This document shows positions 1-5,895 of a DNA stretch of 10,437 nt, piece by piece. This DNA comes from Acidimicrobiaceae bacterium (lineage in GTDB: Bacteria; Actinomycetota; Acidimicrobiia; Acidimicrobiales; Salinilacustritrichaceae): contig DMTU01000018.1 in NCBI GenBank assembly GCA_003476595.1, forward strand, positions 24,206 to 34,642, given 5' to 3'. Numbering within the stretch: position 1 is the stretch's first letter; each line of letters begins with the position of its first letter. A program made the position numbers and the translations under genes. Under the pieces are notes generated by a model. That model was not told where the DNA came from and did not search any database. It saw only the letters and a program-made list of their open reading frames with translations.

Positions 1-87
1 CGGGTGGGGCAGGCCGGTGTCGGCGAGGGACCGGGCCAGCTGGTCGACCGACGGCGGCCGATCGGGAGCGGGCGACGGGTTCGACAC
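1..87 (-). CDS. N-terminal fragment of an unidentified protein (possibly SelA-like)
   Basis: This minus-strand frame is open from the window edge to a GTG at 85-87, giving 29 residues that begin MSNPSPAPDRPPSVDQLARS and end in DTGLPHP. Codon use is typical of the region, with mostly G or C at third positions. The PPSVDxLARxxADTGLPHP pattern faintly recalls the N-terminal region of some selenocysteine synthases (SelA), but I cannot confirm that from 29 residues. An in-frame ATG at 121-123 would add 12 residues, but that stretch contains rarer codons (CTA, TCA), so I prefer the GTG. The gene lies 67 bp beyond the stop of the upstream oxidoreductase on the same strand and may be a separate unit. 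Confidence is fair that it is coding and low for any function. Confidence 0.45.
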   Translation of the reverse strand, partial: MSNPSPAPDRPPSVDQLARSLADTGLPHP

Positions 88-154
88 GGCCGCTGACTCT
101 AGGACGAGGTCGGCTGCACCCATCCCCGGTCGTCACGCCGGTCGATGTGGTCGA

Positions 155-1147
155 TCAGCTGTCCCGCGTCGAGACCGAGCACGGCACGACGATGGCCTTG
201 CCTCGGATCGTGCCCGCTCGCAGCGCATCGATTGCTGCTGGAACGTCTGCCAGTGAGAACGTGCGGTCGATCGGCGCGTTGATGCGACCGGCGTCGGTGA
301 GTCTCACGACCTCGAGCAGGGTGGAGCGGTCCACGTTCGACGAGAGCACGCGCAGTCGCTGGGACACGAACGGTGACAGGAGGAGACCGCGGAGCCATCG
401 TCCGGTTCCGCCGGTCCAGCGGCCGCCCTGTTCGCCGCCGTAGAAGACGAGCACGCCGTCCTCGGTGAGAACGTTGCGTAGCTGTCGCACGGGTCGGTTG
501 CCGCCACCGTCGAGGACGACGTCCCACGTGTGGCCGGTCGTGTCGATGTCGTCCTGGGTGTAGTCGATGACGTCTTGGGCGCCGAGGTTGCGCACGTGGT
601 CGAGCTTGGGTGTGCTCGCGACGCCGGTGACGTGCGCGCCGAGGGCGCTCGCGATCTGGACGGCGTACGAGCCGACACCGCCGCTGGCACCGATGACGAG
701 GACGCGGTCACCCGGGATGACCTCCGCTTTGTCGCTGAGCGCTTGGAGCGCAGCGACAGCCGAGGTGGGCATGCTGGCCGATTCGGCTGCAGTGAGGGTG
801 CTCGGCCGAGGAGCGATGCGATCGGCAGTGGTGGTCGCGTGCTCGGCAAAGGTCCCATCGGCCGTGCCGAAGACCTCGTCACCGATCGCGACGCCGACGA
901 CGGCGGACCCGATGGCAGCGACCCGTCCGGCGAAGTCGGTACCCAGCACCTGGCGCCTGGGTCGCCGGAGGCCGCTGTCGGTTCGGGCGACGTACGGAAG
1001 GCCACTCATGCGGTGCCAGACGCCCATGTCGAGTCCGGCGGCGTCGATGGCGACGAGGACCTCGTCGTCCTCGGGTACCGGGGTGGGGATGTCGTCGAAC
1101 GTGAGCCTGTCGGTGGTCCCGTAGCGGGATTGGGTGATGGCCTTCAT
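155..1147 (-). CDS. MDR-superfamily NAD(P)-dependent quinone-oxidoreductase-like protein
   Basis: This is a 330-residue medium-chain dehydrogenase/reductase of normal full length. The N-terminal GroES-like catalytic domain spans about residues 1-120, with the family-typical VLGTDFAGRV at 67-76 and a GDEVFG turn at 89-94. The Rossmann domain follows, with the nucleotide-binding loop GASGGVGS at 153-160. The structural and catalytic Cys ligands of zinc alcohol dehydrogenases are absent, which places it with the zinc-free quinone oxidoreductase/reticulon-4-interacting group. Such enzymes are cytosolic and reduce quinones or other activated carbonyls with NAD(P)H; the substrate here is unknown. 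I chose ATG 1145-1147 because it overlaps the stop of the upstream DUF4386 gene by 4 bp (ATGA), a translational-coupling arrangement, and MKAITQSRYG is a typical N-terminus. A TTG six codons upstream would add MGGQGP and is less likely. It is the last gene of the exporter/DUF4386 operon. Confidence 0.9.
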   Translation of the reverse strand: MKAITQSRYGTTDRLTFDDIPTPVPEDDEVLVAIDAAGLDMGVWHRMSGLPYVARTDSGLRRPRRQVLGTDFAGRVAAIGSAVVGVAIGDEVFGTADGTFAEHATTTADRIAPRPSTLTAAESASMPTSAVAALQALSDKAEVIPGDRVLVIGASGGVGSYAVQIASALGAHVTGVASTPKLDHVRNLGAQDVIDYTQDDIDTTGHTWDVVLDGGGNRPVRQLRNVLTEDGVLVFYGGEQGGRWTGGTGRWLRGLLLSPFVSQRLRVLSSNVDRSTLLEVVRLTDAGRINAPIDRTFSLADVPAAIDALRAGTIRGKAIVVPCSVSTRDS

Positions 1148-1923
1148 CGGACCCTGGCCCCCCAACGATCAGTGTCGATCCCTCGGACGAGGAGCCACAG
1201 GAGCAGGGAGAGCTCGGCGACGAGAGCGGGGGCGAGCACGAGAGGGGAGAACGCTCCGTCGTAGCCGGGGGACACGAAGAACCAGAGGCTGTCGACCAGG
1301 TAGCCGGCGGCGGCTGCGCCGACCAGCCAGCCGAGCCAGCGAGGCAGGTAGCCGGACCGGTGGATGAGCCAGCCGAGCAGCACGAGGTGCACGGCGAAGA
1401 AGACGAGGGCGATGAAGTACCCGAACCGGTGGGTCTCGAGAGACTGCAGCACGAGGCTGTCGCGCTGCTCTGTCGTGTAGCCGCCGAGGAGTCCGTCGCC
1501 CTCGAGGAGCTGGACGGCCATGAGTTGGTGCAACAGGTTGACGCCGAGCACGGCCGACTGGACGAGCCGGAAGGCCGCGGCGGCGAGGGAGACGGTCCGG
1601 TTCACCGGGGCCAGGAGCACGTAGATGAGCACGGCGGTGGCGACGTCGGCCACGACCATCGTGAGGTCGGTCAGGAAGCCGAGGCGGAACAGGCCGGATG
1701 CGTCGAGCAGGTTCTGTGTCGTGGTGGCCGGGTCGCCGAGCTCGATGACGCTCGAGCGGACGATGACCTCGCTGAACAGTCCGAAGACGAAGATCACGAG
1801 GTAGAGCCCGCCGGCGATCCGGGCGAGGCGCCGAGCACGGGACGCCGTCAGGCGTGCCGGCCTCGGGCTGTCCGCTCGGTCGGCGGTCGAGGTCTCGGTG
1901 TGGGCGAGCGTGGTGGTGGTCAT
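1144..1923 (-). CDS. DUF4386-family integral membrane protein
   Basis: This 259-residue protein has a polar, Thr-rich N-terminal tail (about residues 1-30). About six hydrophobic segments follow, near 34-52, 85-105, 112-140, 168-188, 195-213 and 227-248. The family-like signatures visible are ARIAGGLYLVI at 35-45, GLFRLGFLTDL at 77-87, FRLVQSAVLGVNLL near 118-131 and HRFGYFIALVFF near 165-176. These match DUF4386, whose biochemical role is not established. The start is an ATG preceded by GGAG (plus positions 1930-1933) at a 6-nt spacing. The gene sits 31 bp after the exporter gene and overlaps the oxidoreductase gene by 4 bp, so all three are probably on one transcript. DUF4386 genes commonly lie beside MDR oxidoreductases and regulators in actinobacteria, which fits; a direct function cannot be read from the sequence. 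Confidence 0.85.
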   Translation of the reverse strand: MTTTTLAHTETSTADRADSPRPARLTASRARRLARIAGGLYLVIFVFGLFSEVIVRSSVIELGDPATTTQNLLDASGLFRLGFLTDLTMVVADVATAVLIYVLLAPVNRTVSLAAAAFRLVQSAVLGVNLLHQLMAVQLLEGDGLLGGYTTEQRDSLVLQSLETHRFGYFIALVFFAVHLVLLGWLIHRSGYLPRWLGWLVGAAAAGYLVDSLWFFVSPGYDGAFSPLVLAPALVAELSLLLWLLVRGIDTDRWGARVR

Positions 1924-1954
1924 GGTGGTCTCCGTTCTGGCTCGTTCGGACTGG

Positions 1955-2920
1955 TCAGGTGTTGACGCGGGTCATGGCGGTGGCGACGGTGAGCGATGTC
2001 GCACGGGCCGGGCAGGTGGTGGGCTGGGCCGGGTGCGGCCGGTCGGGTGCGGCGTGAGGTCGCACTCGTTCGATCCGCCGCCTCGATGGGAGCAGTTGGA
2101 CGGCGGTGACGCTGGCGAGCACGACGAGTCCGCCGGCGAGCTGCGCGGGTCCGAAGGGATCCCCGGTGGCCACGCCGATGGCGGTGGCGACGGTGGGGCT
2201 GAGGAGGCCGAGGAACGTCACGTCGCGAGCACCGAGTGCGGTGATGCCTCGGAACCAGAGGGTGTAGGCGACCGCTCCGCCCGCGGTTGCGAGGTACGCG
2301 TAGCCGAGCAGGTTGCTGGTGGTGAGCTGGCCGGGTGGCCCCTCGGCGACGAGTGCGATCGGGAGGAGGAGCACACCACCGGCGGTGATCTGCCATCCGG
2401 CGAACACCAGAGGACGCGTCGGCCGCCCCCAGCGCTGTACGAGGACGTTGCCGATCGCCATGCTCATCGCGCCGATGAGCGCGGCGGCGATGCCGACGGC
2501 ATCGAGTCGGGCGCCGCCGTCGAGCACGAGGAGGGCGACGCCACCGATGCCGACGAGTGCCGCCGTGTAGCGGGCGGGACCGGCCCGTTCGCCGAGCAAC
2601 CGGGCGGCGAGGGCCATGACGATCAGGGGTTGGACGGCCCCGATGGTGGCGGCGACCCCGCCGGGCAGGCGGTAGGCGGCGGTGAACAGGAACGAGAAGA
2701 AGGCCCCGAAGTTCAGCACCCCGAGCACGAGGCTTCGCCACCACCATGAGCCCGTGGGCAGGGTTCGGGTGATCGCGAGCACCGCCAGACCTGCGGGGAG
2801 GGCCCGGAGGGCGGCGGCCAGCAGTGGCCGCCCCTCCGGAAGCAGCTCGGTGGTCACGATGTAGGTGGTGCCCCACAGCGCCGGGGCGATCGCCGTCGCA
2901 GCGAGCAGGCGGGCCCTCAC
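1955..2920 (-). CDS. EamA/DMT-superfamily metabolite exporter
   Basis: This is a 321-residue polytopic membrane protein of the drug/metabolite transporter superfamily, built from two EamA repeats. The first repeat starts with ATAIAPALWGTTYIVTTELLP (about 8-28) and the second begins near residue 143 (GIAAALIGAMSMAIGNVL). About ten hydrophobic segments are visible up to residue 277. Family members export amino acids, purines, drugs or other small metabolites at the inner membrane; the substrate is unknown. The start is GTG 2918-2920, with AAGGG (plus positions 2929-2933) 8 nt upstream on the minus strand. The start also overlaps the stop of a 13-codon leader ORF (GTGA). The C-terminus carries an unusual hydrophilic tail of about 43 residues (279-321) rich in Arg, Pro and Thr, extending past the usual end of the fold. 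It is the first gene of the operon and divergent from the MarR gene, a classic regulator/exporter pairing. Confidence 0.88.
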   Translation of the reverse strand: MRARLLAATAIAPALWGTTYIVTTELLPEGRPLLAAALRALPAGLAVLAITRTLPTGSWWWRSLVLGVLNFGAFFSFLFTAAYRLPGGVAATIGAVQPLIVMALAARLLGERAGPARYTAALVGIGGVALLVLDGGARLDAVGIAAALIGAMSMAIGNVLVQRWGRPTRPLVFAGWQITAGGVLLLPIALVAEGPPGQLTTSNLLGYAYLATAGGAVAYTLWFRGITALGARDVTFLGLLSPTVATAIGVATGDPFGPAQLAGGLVVLASVTAVQLLPSRRRIERVRPHAAPDRPHPAQPTTCPARATSLTVATAMTRVNT

Positions 2921-2958
2921 GACGCCATCCCTTGGCGAGTGATCGTTGTGGCATGCAT
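2917..2958 (-). CDS. Possible 13-codon leader ORF of the exporter operon
   Basis: The minus strand carries a strong Shine-Dalgarno sequence, AAAGGAG (plus positions 2965-2971), then a 6-nt spacer and an ATG at 2956-2958. The ORF encodes MHATTITRQGMAS and its TGA (2917-2919) overlaps the exporter's GTG start, so ribosomes finishing the leader could re-initiate on the exporter. This is the best ribosome-binding site in the vicinity, stronger than the exporter's own AAGGG. The peptide has no recognisable attenuator feature such as a run of one regulatory codon. It could be a real coupling leader or a chance short frame; translation is not demonstrated. Confidence 0.35.
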   Translation of the reverse strand: MHATTITRQGMAS

Positions 2959-2967
2959 TGCGTTCTC

Positions 2968-2979
2968 CTTTGGACCATG
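2968..2979 (+). promoter_or_regulatory. Weak third copy of the MarR operator-like motif
   Basis: The plus-strand bases CTTTGGACCATG match CTTTGGACAAAG, the reverse complement of the palindrome at 3025-3036, at 10 of 12 positions. The site overlaps the Shine-Dalgarno sequence of the divergent leader ORF, so part of the resemblance (AAAG) may simply reflect that ribosome-binding site. Confidence 0.25.
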
Positions 2980-2982
2980 TAT

Positions 2983-2994
2983 CTTTGTCTAAAG
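2983..2994 (+). promoter_or_regulatory. Operator-like palindrome 1 (CTTTGTCTAAAG)
   Basis: This imperfect inverted repeat has arms CTTTG and TAAAG around a TC centre (one G-T mismatch), with extra pairing at 2980-2981 and 2996-2997. It differs from the second palindrome in only one of 12 core positions and begins exactly 42 bp before it. It covers the proposed -10 of the minus-strand operon promoter. A site of this length between a divergent MarR gene and its target is the expected place for a MarR dimer to bind. Confidence 0.55.
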
Positions 2995-3020
2995 GTAAAT
3001 TTGAGGAACCAAGGAGTCAA
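2992..3020 (-). promoter_or_regulatory. Candidate promoter of the exporter/DUF4386/MDR operon
   Basis: The minus strand shows TTGACT (plus positions 3015-3020, five of six matches to TTGACA), exactly 17 nt, then TACCTT (2992-2997), which keeps the TA...T of a -10 element. Transcription would start near 2985, about 27 nt before the leader ATG. The -10 overlaps the palindrome at 2983-2994, so a repressor bound there would block this promoter. This is inferred from sequence only. Confidence 0.4.
3011..3016 (+). promoter_or_regulatory. Shine-Dalgarno sequence deciding the MarR start
   Basis: AAGGAG lies 10 nt upstream of the in-frame TTG at 3027. No ATG or GTG is in frame nearby, and an upstream TTG at 2946 has no such signal and would place both palindromes inside the coding region. 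This supports TTG 3027 as the start. Confidence 0.5.
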
Positions 3021-3024
3021 GTAG

Positions 3025-3036
3025 CTTTGTCCAAAG
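3025..3036 (+). promoter_or_regulatory. Operator-like palindrome 2 (CTTTGTCCAAAG), over the MarR start
   Basis: The arms CTTTG and CAAAG pair perfectly around a TC centre. The TTG at 3027-3029, the likely MarR start codon, lies inside the palindrome. Binding here would repress the MarR gene itself and, with the site 42 bp away (about four helical turns, so the same DNA face), would cover the whole divergent promoter region. Confidence 0.55.
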
Positions 3037-3530
3037 ATATTTCGGATGCTGTAGACCGGATCATCGAGCAGTGGGCGCAGGAACGTCCCGAGCTGGACCC
3101 GAGCGGCAAGGCCATCACGGGACGGATCGTGCGACTCGCCAACCTCATGCAGCGCCGGTTCGGCGCCGCGTTCGACCAGCTCGGCCTGTCCGAAGGCGAC
3201 TACGGCCTGCTCGTCCCCCTCCGACGGGCCGGCGAGCCCTACGAGCTGACCCCGACCGCGCTCGCCCGGACCCGCATGATCACCTCCGGAGGCCTCACCC
3301 CAGCCCTCGACCGGCTCGAGAAGCGAGGTTGGATCGAGCGCCGCCCCAACCCCGCCGACCGACGAGGGTCGCTCGTGCGCCTCACGCCAGCCGGCGTCGA
3401 CCTGATCGACCAGGCCATGGCTCTGCACGCCACGACTGAGCTGGAGCTCGTCAGCAGCCTCTCGGCGAAGCAGCGCGACCGACTGGCGAGCTCCCTGCGC
3501 GAGTTGCTCCTCGCCCTCGAACCTGAGTGA
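3027..3530 (+). CDS. MarR-family transcriptional regulator
   Basis: This 167-residue winged-helix protein is probably a homodimeric repressor of the divergent exporter operon. The N-terminal dimerisation helix includes DAVDRIIEQWAQERPEL (about 7-23). The winged helix-turn-helix spans about 55-120, with a recognition helix near 86-98 (TSGGLTPALDRLE), followed by the MarR wing signature NPADRRGSLVRLTPAG at 108-123. A C-terminal dimerisation helix ends at 167. The length and the N-terminus, with its ISDAVDRI-type start, fit the family when TTG 3027 is used. The protein contains no cysteine, so it is not a thiol-redox sensor of the OhrR type; a small aromatic or drug-like ligand is more likely, but none can be named. 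The coding sequence starts inside an operator-like palindrome, suggesting autorepression. A downstream frame begins in a GTGA overlap with its stop. Confidence 0.88.
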   Translation: MSKDISDAVDRIIEQWAQERPELDPSGKAITGRIVRLANLMQRRFGAAFDQLGLSEGDYGLLVPLRRAGEPYELTPTALARTRMITSGGLTPALDRLEKRGWIERRPNPADRRGSLVRLTPAGVDLIDQAMALHATTELELVSSLSAKQRDRLASSLRELLLALEPE

Positions 3531-3663
3531 CATCGGACAGCGGCCTCGAGCGCGACCTCGCCGGTTCGGTCCGGGCCCTCCTGGCCGACGCCTTCCCCGC
3601 CGTGGTGATCAACGACGGCATCGAAACCCGGCGCAGACGGAGCTGTTCGCGCTCGCCGACTGA
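3527..3663 (+). pseudogene. Possible frameshifted short gene after MarR
   Basis: A GTG at 3527 overlaps the MarR stop (GTGA) and opens a frame whose first 33 codons look genuinely coding: almost all third positions are G or C and the protein reads LERDLAGSVRALLADAFPAV before INDGIE. After about 3625 that frame turns into Arg/Ser-rich text with poor codon use. The coding-like signal jumps to the -1 frame, which reads NPAQTELFALAD and then stops at 3661-3663. The pattern suggests a single indel in a short gene, or a remnant of a longer one. I recognise no family. The same region may simply be non-coding spacer; 3664-3723 holds nothing else I can identify beyond the -10-like element before the next gene. 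Confidence 0.3.
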
Positions 3664-3708
3664 ACCCGTGCACGTGCGCTCCGATGCGACATCCGGCGCG
3701 AATCGGGC

Positions 3709-3714
3709 GATGAT
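3709..3714 (+). promoter_or_regulatory. -10-like hexamer before the penicillin-binding protein gene
   Basis: GATGAT matches TATAAT at four of six positions. It ends 9 nt before the ATG at 3724, where there is no convincing Shine-Dalgarno sequence. This spacing would give a leaderless or nearly leaderless mRNA. No -35 is evident. Confidence 0.25.
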
Positions 3715-3723
3715 GGTGGTCGC

Positions 3724-5895
3724 ATGGCCCGGTTCCGCCGCACGACCAAGCTGACCCAGCTCGCCATCGCCCTTGCCGTGGTGCTGGCCACGCCGGTCAC
3801 CGCGGCCGGCGTCGTGCTGGCGACGCAGCTGTTCGTGCCGCTGCCCGCCGTGATCCCCGATCCGGAGGAGCTGGAGGCGATCCAGTTCAGCCAGGTGTAC
3901 GACGTCAACGGCGAGCTGATCCACACCTACCAGCAGTTCGACCAGAACATCCCCGTCTCGCCGGGCGACATCCCCGAGGTGCTGAAGGAGGCGGTGATCG
4001 CCGCCGAGGACCGCAACTTCTACGGGCACTCCGGTGTCGACATCCGCGGCACGCTGCGGGCGCTGGTCACCGACGTACGAGAAGGTGAGCTGGCCCAGGG
4101 TGGGTCCACGATCACCCAGCAGCTGGCGAAGAACGCCTACGGCATCGGCAGCGACCGGACCATCGCCCGCAAGCTGCGCGAGGCCGTCTTGGCCGCCCAG
4201 CTCGACCGCTCGCTGTCCAAGGAGCAGATCCTCTTCGAGTACCTCTCCATCGTCTACTTCGGCGAGGGGGCCTACGGCATCGGCGCCGCCGCCGACGTCT
4301 ACTTCGGCAAGCCGGTCAACATCCTCAACGCGTCGGAGGCGGCCACGCTCGCCGGGCTCATCCCCGCGCCGTCCCGCTACAACCCCCGCGCCGACCTGGC
4401 CGTCGCCGAGAGCCGCCGCGTCCGCGTGCTCGACACGATGCTCGAGGAGGAGCTGATCACCCAGCAGGAGTGGCAGGAGGCCGTGGACGCCCCACTGTGG
4501 CTGGCGAGCGACGGCCCGGCACCGGGGCCGCACACGCTGGTGGTGACCCCGACCGACGAGGACACCCGGTACCCGTGGTTCATCTCCTACCTCACCCGGT
4601 ACCTCGCCGACGCGCTCGGCGACGAGGACCTGCTCTACCGGGGCGGCCTGCAGATCTTCACGACCCTGGACCCCAAGGCCCAGGTCGCCGCCGAGGCGGT
4701 CACGTTCGCCACGCTCAGCGGGATCGACCCGGTGGTCCGCACGACCGCCGACGGCACCGAGGTCGCCCACACCATGCAGATGGCGGTCACCGCCGTCGAG
4801 CCGCCCACCGGCTTCGTGCGCGCCATGGTCGGCGGCCGGGACTTCGGCACCGACCAGACCAACATCGCGCTGAAGGGCGCCGGGAGCATCGGCCGCCAGG
4901 CCGGTTCCGCGTTCAAGCCCTTCGTGCTCGCCACCGCCTTCGAGCAGGGCATCCGCCCCGACGAGGTGTACTCGGGCGGGCCCCTCACCATCGGCGACTA
5001 CTCACCCCAGAACTATGCCGGCGCCATCTACGGGGACATGACGCTGCGCTCCGCGATGCACCGGTCGGTGAACACCACGTTCGTCCGGCTGATGCAGGAC
5101 GTCGGACCGGACGAGGCCGTCGCGGTGGCCAACCGCCTCGGCCTCGAGGTCCCCGAGATCGACCCGGCGCGCGACGGCTCGGGTCTGTCCATCGCCCTGG
5201 GCAGCCGGGAGGTCTCGGGGCTCGGCATGGCCTCCGCGTACGGCACCTTCGCCACCGACGGCGTCCGCATGCCGCCCACCCCGGTCGTGCGGGTGTTCGC
5301 GCCCGACGGCACCCTGGTGCTCGACCGCTCCCAGCCCGAGGGCGAGCAGGTGCTGGAGGAGGCCACCGCCGACAACGTCACCGATGTGCTCGAGGGCGTG
5401 CTCACCAACGGCACCGCGTCCGGCAAGGGGATCGGCCGTCCGGCGGCCGGCAAGACCGGCACCACCCAGGACAACCGCGACTCCTGGTTCGTCGGGTACA
5501 CGCCCACGCTGTCCGCCTCGGTGTTCATGGGGTGGGACCCGCAACCGCCGCTCGACGTGAGCTACCGGGTGAAGGGCCGCGCCCTCACCGGCGGCTCGTT
5601 CCCGGCCGAGGCCTGGCAGGACTTCATGGTCGCCGCCCTCGACGGCGTGCCGGTCACCGACTTCAGCGAGCCGGCGCCGATCCGGGACGTGGCCAGCGAG
5701 GAGATCCAGCGCGAGCGACGGGGCTTCTCCCCGCGGGCCCCGATGGCCAGCGGCTCGACCAGCGCGGGTGGCCCCTACGTGGTGGACGCCGAACCGCCCG
5801 TGGCACCGGCGCCGACCACGACCACGTCGTCGACGACCACCACCTCGACGACGACCACGCTGCCGTCGCGCGGCGGCCTCTTCGACGACGACTAA
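3724..5895 (+). CDS. Class A (bifunctional) penicillin-binding protein
   Basis: This 723-residue protein polymerises lipid II into glycan strands and cross-links the stem peptides on the outer face of the cytoplasmic membrane. A short basic tail and one membrane anchor (about 10-38) are followed by a family 51 glycosyltransferase domain (about 55-235). That domain has EDRNFYGHSGVD at 95-106 with the catalytic Glu95, GGSTITQQLAKN at 126-137, and RKLRE at 149-153 with the second Glu153. The transpeptidase domain (about 340-640) has all three active-site motifs: SAFK 395-398 (nucleophile Ser395), SVN 448-450 and KTG 577-579. The protein ends in a Thr/Ser-rich tail (698-712) and LPSRGGLFDDD. All catalytic residues are present, so it should be active. 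The ATG at 3724 gives a correct basic-hydrophobic N-terminus. Its stop overlaps that of the convergent pseudoprotease gene by 4 bp. Confidence 0.96.
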   Translation: MARFRRTTKLTQLAIALAVVLATPVTAAGVVLATQLFVPLPAVIPDPEELEAIQFSQVYDVNGELIHTYQQFDQNIPVSPGDIPEVLKEAVIAAEDRNFYGHSGVDIRGTLRALVTDVREGELAQGGSTITQQLAKNAYGIGSDRTIARKLREAVLAAQLDRSLSKEQILFEYLSIVYFGEGAYGIGAAADVYFGKPVNILNASEAATLAGLIPAPSRYNPRADLAVAESRRVRVLDTMLEEELITQQEWQEAVDAPLWLASDGPAPGPHTLVVTPTDEDTRYPWFISYLTRYLADALGDEDLLYRGGLQIFTTLDPKAQVAAEAVTFATLSGIDPVVRTTADGTEVAHTMQMAVTAVEPPTGFVRAMVGGRDFGTDQTNIALKGAGSIGRQAGSAFKPFVLATAFEQGIRPDEVYSGGPLTIGDYSPQNYAGAIYGDMTLRSAMHRSVNTTFVRLMQDVGPDEAVAVANRLGLEVPEIDPARDGSGLSIALGSREVSGLGMASAYGTFATDGVRMPPTPVVRVFAPDGTLVLDRSQPEGEQVLEEATADNVTDVLEGVLTNGTASGKGIGRPAAGKTGTTQDNRDSWFVGYTPTLSASVFMGWDPQPPLDVSYRVKGRALTGGSFPAEAWQDFMVAALDGVPVTDFSEPAPIRDVASEEIQRERRGFSPRAPMASGSTSAGGPYVVDAEPPVAPAPTTTTSSTTTTSTTTTLPSRGGLFDDD
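5815..5859 (+). repeat. Low-complexity ACG/ACC repeat encoding a Thr/Ser tail
   Basis: Fifteen consecutive codons encode only Thr and Ser (12 Thr, 3 Ser), mostly as ACG and ACC with interspersed TCG. This is a disordered C-terminal linker or tail outside the membrane and could vary in length between strains by slippage. Thr-rich tails are frequent on actinobacterial class A PBPs and could be glycosylated, but that is inference. Confidence 0.7.

Noticed and set aside
1148..1165. TTG start adding six residues to the MDR oxidoreductase
   Set aside because: The ATG at 1147 forms the standard 4-bp overlap with the upstream stop and gives the usual MKAI N-terminus.
1360..2749. Long plus-strand frames (201 and 283 codons) opposite the DUF4386 and exporter genes
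   Set aside because: They give Glu/Gly/Asp-rich low-complexity products antisense to clear membrane-protein genes with good family matches.
2946..3026. An upstream TTG start for MarR adding 27 residues
   Set aside because: It lacks a ribosome-binding site, would translate through both palindromes and the promoter region, and the extra residues do not look like a MarR N-terminus.
1920..3533. A 537-codon minus-strand frame spanning the exporter, the divergent promoter and the antisense of MarR
   Set aside because: The product is Arg-rich without domains, crosses an obvious regulatory region, and is out of frame with the recognised exporter.
5815..5859. ACG/ACC tract considered as a possible repeat array or CRISPR-like element
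   Set aside because: It is in frame, lies at the end of the PBP coding region and encodes a Thr/Ser tail; there are no spaced direct repeats.
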